From Epiperipatus broadwayi (Eukaryota; Onychophora; Udeonychophora; Euonychophora; Peripatidae): a stretch of 64,000 nt of DNA. Of the stretch, positions 1-12,170 are shown piece by piece (position 1 is the stretch's first letter; each line of letters begins with the position of its first letter). The stretch covers positions 10,963,024-11,027,023 of the forward strand of contig JAQFVV010006215.1 of assembly GCA_028023455.1 (NCBI GenBank), written 5' to 3'. The position numbers and the translations under genes were made by a program. A model generated the notes under the pieces. The model had not been told where the DNA came from. It made no database searches and was given only the letters and a program-made list of their open reading frames with translations.

Positions 1-411
1 GCTGACTAAAGGTAAAATGAAAGTTATTTTGAATAATGATTATATTTTAAGATGATAATAAAAGTAGTTCATTTTATAAGTAGTAGTTAGTTATAAGTTA
101 TAATTATATTATTTGGTAGAGAATATGATGATGATTTATAATTGGGGATTTATTATCATTGTTAAAAAGATATACTAACTCTAATGAAATAGCTTAAAAT
201 ATATTATATTGTTAGATGTGGTTATGATTAAGATGATTGGATCTTAGTAAAATCCCTCTTATTATTCAATTATCTTAAATAGAAAAATTATTAGGTTATC
301 ATATTGGAATAAGTAAGAACCTTAAGATATGCATAAGGTAGTAGTAGTTATTATAAAAGATATGATTGTAATAGGTTTTTTTAATCTGATGTGATTAATT
401 CAAGATGTTAT

Positions 412-413
<2 letters not shown>

Positions 414-457
<44 letters not shown>

Positions 458-467
458 CATATATATA

Positions 468-524
<57 letters not shown>
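414..524. repeat. (TA)n then (TTA)n microsatellite
   Basis: (TA)n at 414-456, a short interruption ACATATATATAT, then (TAT)n to about 524. Confidence 0.95.
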
Positions 525-525
<1 letters not shown>

Positions 526-1139
526 TAAAACCACTCTTTTGTAACTGTCTTTATAAATCTACTTTAGGAATTATTTGATTGATAATTATAATCAATTGTT
601 GAGTTTCATGAAATAATATTTTATATGATTTATGGTTTAATGTTAGAGCTAGGTGGTAGATAGATTCAAAGTGTATAGTAAGAAATGTGGAGATCCAGGG
701 CAGACAAGTTGTAGTAGAAAGACAGGTTTTTGATGCTTAAGTGTCTAGCCATATTATGGCATAATCTTAAAACAAGAAAGACAAATTAGAAAGTATAATA
801 ATTTTTTTTGTTGTTGTTGTCCCATTGAATAATCACTGAGCAATATTTATGAATAGTTATCAATAAATATAAAAGAAGCATGAGAGCATCAGCAGATAAT
901 AAAATAAAGTTATACTAATAACCAGCATTAAAGATTAATCAATAGTCATTTTTATAACTGATTCTAAAAGAAATACATTATAAGATAGGCTAATTATTTT
1001 TTAGACCATGTCAAACTTAGGGCATAATATAAAATAATCATCTGTATGCATATACTTAAATACTAAAGTATCATAAAAAGTATGGAATCCTGATGCATGC
1101 TGATTATCATCAATGATCTAACCATATGGTACCAAGAGT

Positions 1140-1430
1140 ATACAGACCATCTATAAACTAATTTTCAATCCATCTAAATGAAGTGTAGTGAAAATATTTT
1201 AAAGATGATTATGACCTCCTTGCTATCTGGAGAACCATTTGGATGTCCAAACACAAACATTTACCCCCACCTATTGCTCTAGAGCTAGATTGGAATATAC
1301 AAGAATCCTAGAAACTATAATTGTGAACAAGAAAAAATAGAAATATATATGTTTGATCTAGTTTAAACAATTTCACTGGGATCATTTATAAATCTCTTAA
1401 AACATTATGCTATGATGAAATCAAGAATAA
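1140..1430. repeat. Possible dispersed repeat, relative at 24990-25215
   Basis: The words TCTGGA, TGGATGT, CTCTA.AGCTAGA-like text, CTATAATTGT, and AAATTCACTGGAA versus CAATTTCACTGGGA occur in the same order in both places. The match is loose and I cannot assign it to a known class. Confidence 0.3.
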
Positions 1431-4400
1431 AACAGATAGCTGGAGAAATAAAGACATTAACACTATTATTTTTAACAATTATTTAATAAAGTTTACTAAA
1501 TAATAAATAAAAAAATTTTTAAATTATAATATGACAATTTCAAATCTATTATGTTTCTACATAAGAAATATAATTTCCTATATCAAATAACATTAACCTG
1601 TTAACTTTTATTACTAAATTAATTAACATTTACTTTTTGGTTTATTCCTCCTCTTTAATATTTAAATCTGAAAACAAAATTTCACAATAAGAAATTTAAA
1701 AATGTAATATTTGCTAAACCCTTTTTCCCCTTTTCTTATGAAAATATAAAGGTCCCACACTTTTTTATATTTTGGGAGGGAAGATAAAATAAGTTAAAGT
1801 TTAACTATTTAACTGTTATTTGAGGGTGATAATGTTGAATGAGAGTAAATAATCTTTCAGTTTTAGTAGAACCTGAAGGTGTCCAACTGAATTAACACTC
1901 ATGGTCTTAGCCATTATTTAAACTTGTAGCTGCACAAATATGACCATCATATAATTACATAGTGATAATTAGTTTATTTAAAGAGAATTTCTGGCTGTTT
2001 ATTACAATATAAATGATGGTTTTAAATTTGTTTTTTAATGTTTTAATGATTATTTATTATAATTTCATATTTCACTATAGTCTCATATTTCAAAAATTTT
2101 AAATAATTATGAATAATTCTTATGTATAGAAAATTAATTCAGTAATATACAAGCTTTAAAAAAATTAAGTGCCAAAATTTACTGTAATAATGTCTAAGGT
2201 AATGCTTTAACAACCTCATAGCAGCCCTCATTACATAGACACTGATTTTGAAACAACCACTGCAAACTAATAGATATCATATTATAAAATCAAATTTCCT
2301 TTAAAATCATTGCTGAATAATATTGGGTTAGAAATTTCCAATATAAAAAAATCTTTATGTTTAAGGATCCAAAACTAGCATCACAAAATAAAAAACCAAT
2401 GAGAATAAAAGATGAAACAAAAATAAAAACTTGCAATTCAGATATTACAATCAAAAGTAATACAGATTATTAAAATATATTCATTCCACTTCAAAAAATA
2501 AACAGTAAAATATCAACTAAAAACTATTTATAGCAAACCTCTAAATAAATTTAATATGCTAATACACAAAGAGAAATAATATCTAAAACATTCACTATAT
2601 TCAATAATACTGGTCTGACCCATTTATATAATTATATTCTCAATGATTTATCCTATAGATATTTATTTGGGTACATTTGTTTTCACCATGCTTCTGTTTG
2701 TACACTCCTTAAATCCTCTATTAAATTTAGTTTTAACCAATTTTGTGGAAGTGTAGCTAGAGAAAGCTTTCTTATCAATTTTACATCAAAGAAGAATAGG
2801 TAAAATGTGGAAAAAATATTGTTCTCTTGATGGGCACAATTGCTTTATATAAATGTGGTTTAGTTTGGACATGATTTTTTAGAATGTCTTTGGTTTGGTT
2901 ATACTTTTTAAACTCATGGAGAAAAGAACTGTAAAATGCAACAATAATCTTTCATATATCATAAAGCTCAGTAAATTCTCTTTTGCTCTATACTTATCAT
3001 TCTTCATATGAAAAAAATGCTTCTAGTTCTAATTTGTAAGATATGACTAAATCTGCTTAAATTGTGCATGTCATAATTTTCTCCTTTTCTATATTTGGTA
3101 TCTCATAGGCACAATTGTTGGATAACATAATTATAATTAATTATATTTAGGCAAATCATTGCTCCTCTATCCCCCTTCCTCCATCTTCCAGACAATATAT
3201 AATTCATTTAACCAGCTTGGTTGGATATTAAAGTTTGAGACTAATGTTTGAAATAAAATAAATGATTTAGATGCAAAGTTAATAAATAAAATAAATTTAA
3301 TTGTAATAAAATATGCAAAATAAACAATAACAAAGATGGTGAATATAAATTATAAAAATAAAAAAAATATCATTACTATTTCCTATTTTTTCTATACATG
3401 ATTTCTCTGTCTATAAAACTTATTTTACATTCATTTTTATTAAATGATTTGTAAATTCTAAAAAAAAAATGAAATAATAAATAACATATCTACAGAAGTT
3501 AGATTGTAACTAATACATATTGACTTAATATATTTTCATTGATATTGATGCACAAATATCTTCAAATAAGAATAAGATATCCTACACGTGAATTAATCCA
3601 TTTTCTTTTTGAACATCAACACATGCATATCTCTCCTTTACTCTGTATAGTAACATAAGTTCCAATTTTTTTATAGAATGCATTTAACAAAAGGCAGAAT
3701 ACTTATATGTGACTACACTGAGCTTCAATTCTTGACTTTACATAATTGTGGAAGGACTTTATCACTTAACTAGATCTAATAACGTAAAATAAATATCTTT
3801 GAAATGTCATAACAAATGCCTGTGTGTTTTTTTTTTAGAAATAGACATTTAAAAGACACTCGGCTCTATCAATATGTCAGAAAAAAGTAATACTATTAAA
3901 CAAATAATATCTGACATACTATTTTAAAAGACACCTTATCATAAGAACTATATCATCGAAAACTAGGGCTCAATCAATTACATGACAGACTTTTATATTT
4001 AGGCCAAATGTTATATGACTCAACAATATATTAATTTTTTAAAATAAAACCTCTGAATTTATATTTCGTTACGCACATAGCCAAAATCAGTCTGATTTAC
4101 CGTTATTTTTTACATAAGTATTATGCCTGTATAAAATAAAATTAACTTAATTCTTTCGTTAGTGGGCATGGTTTTTGAATAAGTATGTTCTTTCCCGACA
4201 TAAATAATATAATAAAAGACTTCTACTCAAACAATAAATAACCTTCATTAAAAAAAGTCTATATAGTTCATAAAAATATAATGGCTTAAAAATATTTAGT
4301 TAATTTAAAAATGTCTTTCTAATAAACACTGCTTTTTTAAATAAAAAATTAATATAAATTTTAGCACATTTTTTATTTCTTTTCTTTTTTTAAAATTGAA

Positions 4401-5360
4401 TTATTTGTTTATTTATATAACTTAAGAAAATGTATGGCAAAGCATATGGGGGGTGGGCTAAAAGTCCAATAGCGAGCACAACACAGCCTATTACTAATAA
4501 CTAGTTGTAATATTGGTATTTTCAAGCATGTTTACTTTAAAAATAATGAATTTTATAGAAAATTGATAACAGGGCAAATAAGAAAAAAAAAATTTAAAAA
4601 AAAAATCGATTTCAAATGTATAAATAGTACTTTGAAAAACTTTCATTTCTAATAGCCCGAGGTTCTGTTATCAAAAAACGTTTCCCTTTTCCTTTATAAT
4701 AGAACGTTCAAACCTTGTTTGGTTTTTATCGATTCGCAGAGACTGTAATTCCTGGTTTTCATTGTAAAGTATTGTAATCCAAATTTATCGATCTCACCTT
4801 CTGATTGTATCATCCGTTTACTTGTATTCGCTGTTCCGTAATAAAATTTATATATTTATATAAATAAAATAAAAAACAGATAAAAATTGAACAAAATAGC
4901 TTATTTACTTCCATACTGTGTATCCTTATTCTTGGATTAGTAATTATATATATATACGATAACAAACAACAAATTTTTCACGGTTTTCTATTAATTAGTT
5001 ATACAGTTATCAGAAGAAAATACTCTTTGAAGAACTCACTGCAGAGCAAAGTCCTTTACAACAATCCCTCAACGAGAAACAATAAGTGAAGCAGCATAAG
5101 TCACCAAGCCTGCTAATTGCCAAAATTTTAAATATTTAATAGAAAGCTGTAACTTTTTAACTAGGAATAATTAGATACCTATTTACAGACAAATATGAGA
5201 TAGTTAGTTGGAACCGTTATTATTCAATTATCTGAATTACAAATCTTAATCTGAATAAAATTTCAAAACATTTTCAGCTGATCTAGATTTTTAATTCAAA
5301 TTCTAGAATTGGCAAGTGCATGTGTTGTTTCTTTATTATGAGGCCTTTTATAAACAAATA

Positions 5361-7805
5361 TATCATTATTTTCAATTATTTTTAATTCATTGCAGGATGA
5401 AGATATCTCCAAGTTCAATCCAAGTTTTTCTAATCTTCAGATTCTCTTTTCTACATCATAACAGCAAATTTTCTTATTTCATTAATCCATCTCATATGTG
5501 AGCTCATTCTAAATCTTTTATAATCTCATGGGATTGAGTTAAAACTTCAACTGTTCACTTATAATCATCTCTAGCACTATGCTCTACTCAGCTCTGCTTC
5601 ATCGGCAATAATGTCTGTTTGTTCTCTCACACATGTATTTCATTTTTGATCCATTCTGGTTGCTGCTACCATACATTCTTCTACACTTGATTAAATTATC
5701 TGAAATCTCTGCATTACTGTTTTGTTAAATGTCCAGATTTCAAATTCATAAGTAAGAAATCATAAAATGCATTTATTAAAAATTTATTTTCAAATATATG
5801 AGCAATTTTATTTTAACATTAAGTTATTTCTACCAAAAGCATTCTGTTCAAGTTTAATTTTAGGATTAATTTCATCCATAATGTTTCCATTTGCAGTTGT
5901 TAAATTCTTCTAATATATCATTATTGATCTTTATTTTCTTTTCCTGAAAAAAAATCTATTGAATATTACTTTAGTCTTTTTAGCATTTATCTTTAGTCCT
6001 ACTTTATTATTTTCATCTGATAACTTGTGCAATATTTTCTAATGTTCTGAAGTATTATTTGCAAACGCAACAATATCAACTGCAAAATCTAGATGACTTA
6101 ACTAATCTTCATTACTTTTATTCCCTTAGTTTCATGTTTTAATTCATAAAATACTTCTTGTAAAACTATAATAAAAAGTTGCACACCCTTGTCAATGTTA
6201 GTCTGCTTAGTATAACTAAGTAATATAATCAACTGACATTCTTCAGAATATGACAATATTCTTGGTCCATATGTTGATAATTTTATGCTTGATGGTAGAA
6301 GCACATATAGAATCAAATCACTTTTCATAATCTACAAATCCAAAGCATAATGGCAGCTCATATTCATTGGTCTTTCTAAATCTTCTCTCAATATTTGAAT
6401 GTGATCCACTATGCTAAAGTCATTTTTAAGTTCAGCTCAGTCTTTTGGTTGATTAAAATCCAAAGTTCACTGTCGATGTATTGCAATTACCGTGATAAAG
6501 ACTTTGTTAGAACTAATAAAAGACTGATAAGACTCTAATTTCTAATATCTTCTTTATCTTAATTTTAAAATATCAATATACTAATGCATTCTTTCAGTCA
6601 CCTCATGCATCTCTATCCTTTAGATGTTTGGTATATAACTTTACCAACACTTTTTATTTCTTCACCTGCTTTTTTAAAGATATCAATAATAATTTCATGA
6701 TTTTCTGGATATTTTTTCTTTTTTAAAGATTTATTTGCAATTTTTATTTCCTCATTTGATTTCAATTTTTTATTGTTCTATAATTCTTTGCAGAACTCTT
6801 CTAGATAAATATTTTATGATGACATTTCACTTTTTTGTGATAGTTTTTTTTCCTACTTATTGCAGAAATAGGTTTCTTGCCAATTCCAAGATATTGTTTT
6901 ACAATTTTGAGACTTTTATTCTCTTTTATAGCTTTTTTTTGCTAATTTACAAGTATATTTTCATATATCATTAACTTCTTTGCATTCTACATCTTCTTAA
7001 TATATCAGTTTTATATATTTTCATTTTTTCATATATTGTCTCAGTAAAAATAAATTGCTGCTTTTTTTGTATCAGCCATATTTGTTGCAGTTCTTGATAA
7101 TGTATCAGTTATTTTCCTATTGGTTTCATACAAATCTGAACCATCTTCAAAATGTGTTAATATTTTAAAACAATTTACATTCTTATTTAAATTCACTGGA
7201 ATGTTTCTGAAGGTTAGGAATATCAATTATGAATACTGTTTTCCTTAATAAATTTTGTCTCTCTAGTTTTACATTAGCATTTATCTTAAATCTTTCTAAT
7301 CAAGGATCACTTTCTGCATTTTATCTATTAAAACATTACAATTTTGAATTACAAATTTGCTATTAGTCAAAATACGGTACAATTATGTTGTAGCTTCATT
7401 TGGATGCTTCCATCTGCATTTCCATTTACTATTTTTCTTAAAGAAAAAATTCATAATATACTTCTCTTTTTCTGCAAACCCAACAAATCATGTCCTTACC
7501 AAATTTAATATTAAAGTCTTGCACAACAATTTCAAAATGTTGTTTGACCTGATCAAAAACTTTTTATACATCCATATAAAATTCAACTATTTCTTCCTCA
7601 CAATGAGAACTTGTTGGGGCATAACCCTTAATTATTTGCATTTGGTATACACCATCCATCTGCACAATGTTTCCTACTTTTTATTTATAATAAGTCCCAC
7701 ATCATTTGGGTTTCTAATATTTGTGCCTTTGTAGTAGCATAATATTCATTTTTTAAATCAGTTTTTCTTCACCTTATTTTTTAACTTAACAAAATTCAAC
7801 AATGT
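5361..7805 (-). mobile_element. RTE-type LINE, minus strand, 5'-truncated and decayed
   Basis: On the minus strand this copy parallels the RTE at 56720-59590. Its 3' end at 5361-5420 gives the complement of the terminal 'CCATTGCAGGAT' and 'AAGTTCAATCCA' blocks that close the + copy. At 6098-6328 a 76-codon frame contains IVLQEVFYELKHETKG, matching VVLQEVFCGLKRKAKG of the other copy (RT domain). At 7562-7640 the complement encodes the endonuclease stretch YAPTSSH. The similarity stops near 7805 inside the endonuclease, so the first few hundred bases of the element are missing. Many stops and frameshifts interrupt it. The open frames on the + strand at 5316-5501, 6735-6974 and 7357-7734 are its antisense shadows. 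Confidence 0.78.
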
Positions 7806-8790
7806 CTCATGTACAAATAAAATGTCCATCAATTAAAAATTATTATAATAACAATAAAAATCGTATAAATACTATAAATTTGCTTGTAGAGAAGTTAAAT
7901 AATTTGAATGGCTTGAAATGGACTATTGAAAAGAAGCAAGACAAAAGTATTAAGTGTTTGGATTTAATTATTGCAAGAGATAATAGTATGTTAAGTTATA
8001 AATTAATAATCAAACCATTGCAAAAAAGGAGATATATAAATTGTAAATCAAAAGTACCAATTATTCATAAGATGGCAAGTTTTAGATCTTTTTGTTTCCT
8101 AAGGTAAAATTATGTTCTTATCAGTGTGATAAATTAAAAAATATTTGAGATATTTACCAAGGAATTGGCTTGAAGATGATTATAAGATTAAACAGATTAA
8201 CAATACTTTATGTCAATTTAAAAAGAGTTATAATGATTTAAAGGAATTGAAGATATATAATAAAAAAAATGGATATTTATTCCATATATTTCAAATGCTC
8301 AAGTGAAATTTTTTTATCAATATATATATAAGAATGTGTTTAATATTTCATTTTGTGTTACAAATAAGTTAATAAGTTAGTGAGTAATTCTTAAAATGTC
8401 ATACCTGTCAAGAATGCTGTGTATCAAATTTTTTATGGATGTATGTTATCATATATAAGTAATCAAAGTGCAGTATTGAAAGAAAAAAAACTAAAGAAGC
8501 ATGAATTGTTCTATAAGCATGTGAAAAGTAAATATAATAATCATTTAATGACTGCTTCAGTCTTTTTGTATCATGAAAGGACATGTAAATTTAAATTTGA
8601 GTTTGATATTGAAATTGTTAAGATTCTTCATGAAAAGAGAAACCATAATAAAAGAAAAATTAAGGAGGCAACTTAATAAATAAAAATAAAATGAATATCT
8701 TATAATGTGAGAAAGAGGAAAGTACTTGTTATTGTACTGAAACATCAGTTATTTAACTATTATATTTTTACTACAGGGAAACTCCTGGAA
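7802..8790 (+). mobile_element. Penelope-like element remnant: RT C-terminus plus GIY-YIG nuclease
   Basis: An open frame at 7802-8107 reads ...KLNNLNGLKWTIEKKQD, then CLDLIIARDNSMLSY, then KMASFRS. This matches the 'FLDLTI.R....L.F.IYRKPT' to 'HK.A.FRS' region after the RT palm in Penelope-like elements. A second frame, from about 8413 to its stop at 8676, reads VYQIFYGCMLSYI, LKEKKLKKHE and ILHEKRNHNKRKIKEA. This resembles the GIY-YIG module (usual form VYQIPCGC..YIGQT, LK.R..EH, IL..E.N..KR). The GIY and YIG residues themselves are degraded. The segment between is frameshifted. The RT palm with its YADD box is absent, cut off where the RTE copy begins. The part after the stop (8700-8790) recurs at 43355-43470 and is probably the 3' UTR. 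Confidence 0.68.
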
Positions 8791-11700
8791 ATAATATTAT
8801 ATATATATATTGTACCCTTACTTCTTGATATATAAAATAGTTTAAAATACAACTAGCTCAGTTACATTATTATGCTTAATTAAAATTTGCATATCTATCT
8901 TTAATATACTTTTATATTATCATATCCTAATTAAATTTATTATCAATCATCAAAATCAATATAGTTCTAGATTATATTAATTAAATAAGTATTTAATCAA
9001 ATTATGAGACTGCGAAGTAAAGTTACAAAGTAATAAGCAGATTTACACTGAGTCAATATCTCCCAAGATACTGTCTCAATGGCATAAGAATACTATCACT
9101 ACCCTATCACTTTACCACTACATCTATAGCATTCTTATGGCTTTTAAATGAAATAAATTATCTTTAATAATACTAAAATAATTCCTAACTTTAACTTAAA
9201 ATATAATTAAATAATCTCAGGTTCTTCTAAGCTATTTTAAAATAATAATAAATCATGTAAATAAGTATGATGTGGGATTTTATATCAAACTTAAATACAC
9301 CTAACTTATTTTAATAATAATAATAAATAATAATCTTAAAGTGTAATTTAATCTCATCTATTTCTATGATATAATCATAATTAAATGAATAAACAATCAT
9401 ATGTATATCTTTTATTTCATATGGTATCTTCATTTTAAAATAGATCAAAAATCTTAGACTTAATAATCTGTGGCAATAAACAATATTGTATTCTTATAAT
9501 GTGCATTATAATCATCTTATGACCATTGTAATATTTATGTTCATGTCAATCAATTCTTATAAAATAATGTTAAGCAAATATGGTATTCAATTCTAAGTAA
9601 TAATAACAAATTCATTTTGTGCAAATATTATGTTTATTTCAAATCATCTGATGTCAAAATGCTGAGGTGAAAAATAATGAAACTCGACACACTTTTAAAA
9701 CGAATTAACAAATTTATTTACAATAACTTCAAATAAAATTTATTTACACTATTTACAGTTTAAAATTTATGACAACAAATAAAATAAAAATAAGAAATAC
9801 AAATATAAGAGGCTTACACTGTTATTAACTTATGTACTTAATAAGCAATTACATTCCTTCAAATGCTATATTAATAATATCACAGTGTGTTTTCCTTAAA
9901 CTTAGATTTTAAATAAATAGTTGTACTTTAATTACTACAAATAACAATATGTCAAGACTAATTATGTAGCATGTGTACATAATGTAGTTCTACCTATTAA
10001 ATAACTACATTAATTAAATATCATTTATAATGTATTATCATGTATTCACTTTATTACTAGCATTGCTTAATATCTGTATATAAAATCAATATCTCTTTAT
10101 AATGTAAAACGAATGATTGGCTATAATTATATTCCACCTAATGTAATTCCTGTTATATGTTTTATAAAATATGCATTCTATATCTGTATTATTCAAACAT
10201 TAATATTTAAATCATTTATCAATTTTAAATTCATGAAACATTACATTAGATAAATTCTATGATTCCTTTCTGTGTAAAATCATTATTTACCCTATGTGCT
10301 TTACTAACCTTTCTAATAAATTTCTATCTATAAAACATATTCTAAACTCATTTAAAACATTTTCCGGAAAACAAATATCAACTTCAAATAAAATATTCAT
10401 TATCCAAATTACTCATACTATATTGTCTATACTTAGTAAACTTTTCAATCTAAATATAAGCTTCTACTCATAACGTAACTTAACTTATTCAATAAACAAA
10501 ATACACAAAAATATAGACTTTTAAAATCCTTTTCTAAATTGCAAAAATAAAATAATTACTTAGTTAAATAATAAACATCATTTTAATACTAAGCATAAAT
10601 AAAAATATCAAAATTATTTACGAAAGAATCATATAATTATTTCTAAGCTTTTACATAATATTGTATCATGTTTATATTATAAATTAAAAATTATGCATAT
10701 TTTAATAATGTTTGTTGTCAATATAATGTATGTGTTTTCATAATATATTTATCCATTCATTCTACAACAACATAATATTCAGTTGATCTAAAGAAAAAAC
10801 ATATTAAATTCATTAAAAATCATTATACAATATTTTTTACCATAATAATAATATTGTCCATTCTGCTATCCAGTATTCTTCGGAATTTGCAGCTTCATAA
10901 AATAAAAATCATTCACATTTTCACTCATAAACATTCATTAGAATATTCCGTGTTATATTAATTATAAAATAAGTTTATGTAATTAATTATTATATTATTT
11001 TTAAGTTACTATTTAATAAATGTACCTAACCTACTTTTTAAGAGTTTAATAATATTTAAATTTTATGTTAAATAAATAAAATAAAAATCATATTACATAG
11101 TCCAGCGTTGATTTTTGTTCTACCATAAAAGTTCTAACAAATATCCTCCGTATAAAGTCAATAAAACACTATTTCCTGTTCCGTTGTATCACGTGTTTCT
11201 TGAAAGTTTATAATAAAAATGATAACGTTCTTTTTTTAAAAATAAAAATAAGTTTCCCAAGAAAACAAAACAAAATTAAAACAATAGTTATAAGTTTTGT
11301 CTGGATCCAGTTCTTCATAGAATATTATTCAAAAAGTTATTATTTCAAAACTAAGTTATAATTTATAAAATTATCCTTCAATTATTTTAAATTAACTTAG
11401 TTTGGCTTGGCTTAGTTTAACTTGATTTGGATATCCATGTATTACTTGCGCATTTATAAATACCATATTCCGGTAAGAATTAATTTCTTCATCTATAACG
11501 TCCAGCGTTTAGATAACTTTAATAAAATAATTTTATTATATTACGATTTTTTAAAATACTTATACTTATAATATATTTACCTTTTCAAATTATCAATATC
11601 TAGTCTTTTAAGCATAAAGACTTAACAAGGCAAGTATTTATTTAAAATTACTACTGCTTTTTATATCTTTCCTTAAGATATACATTTTACTTCTATAATT

Positions 11701-12124
11701 TGTCCAAAAATACTTTTTTTCACAGAAATAATTATATTTTTTTAAAATATCTATTAATAGCAGACAATAGTAATTTAACTTTAAAACTATTTATAGTCCA
11801 AAATACTACTTTTCTCCATCTTATAGTTTTATGTACTAATCCAGCGTCTGTTACTTTTCTAGCATAAAGTTTCTGACATATTTTTCCGATACGCGATGTT
11901 TCCATGATCATTTGTACGTAAATTGAGTTTCGATACTGAGAAGATAATAGGGAATTACTAAGTTTCTACTGCATATTCATTACTTTAAAAATATAATAAA
12001 TTATTCAATAACACTCTTATGATTTTACAACTGATTTTAAGAGCGTTTATAAATTTACTTGGCTATTTTTAATAGCACAAACGACTTAGAAGTTTTATTA
12101 TAGAGAGACCCCCCTCAACAATTG

Positions 12125-12170
12125 AATCCAGCTTATATACTGCCAGAAACTCCTTATCTGATTGGTAGGT
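12125..12170 (-). promoter_or_regulatory. Candidate Pol II core promoter, minus strand
   Basis: Read on the minus strand: ACCAATCAG (CCAAT box), then about 20 bases later AGTATATAAGC (TATA box), then TCAATTGTTG at the distance expected of a start site. The spacing is textbook, but no gene follows. It may be a retroelement LTR promoter, because an AATAAA-like signal lies about 45 bases further on and a repeated ACGCTGGA word occurs downstream at about 11842, 11502 and 11102. Confidence 0.3.

Larger units (their letters stand above)
1..5360. other. AT-rich noncoding DNA left of the RTE
   Basis: Apart from the 414-524 microsatellite and the weak repeat at 1140-1430, I see no exon, motif or element. 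A patch at 4650-4850 has more CpG than its surroundings (several ATCGAT words) but no recognisable promoter or frame. Confidence 0.6.

Noticed and set aside
7357-7734. A 125-codon + strand frame
   Set aside because: Antisense shadow of the minus-strand RTE endonuclease remnant, which is the recognisable reading.
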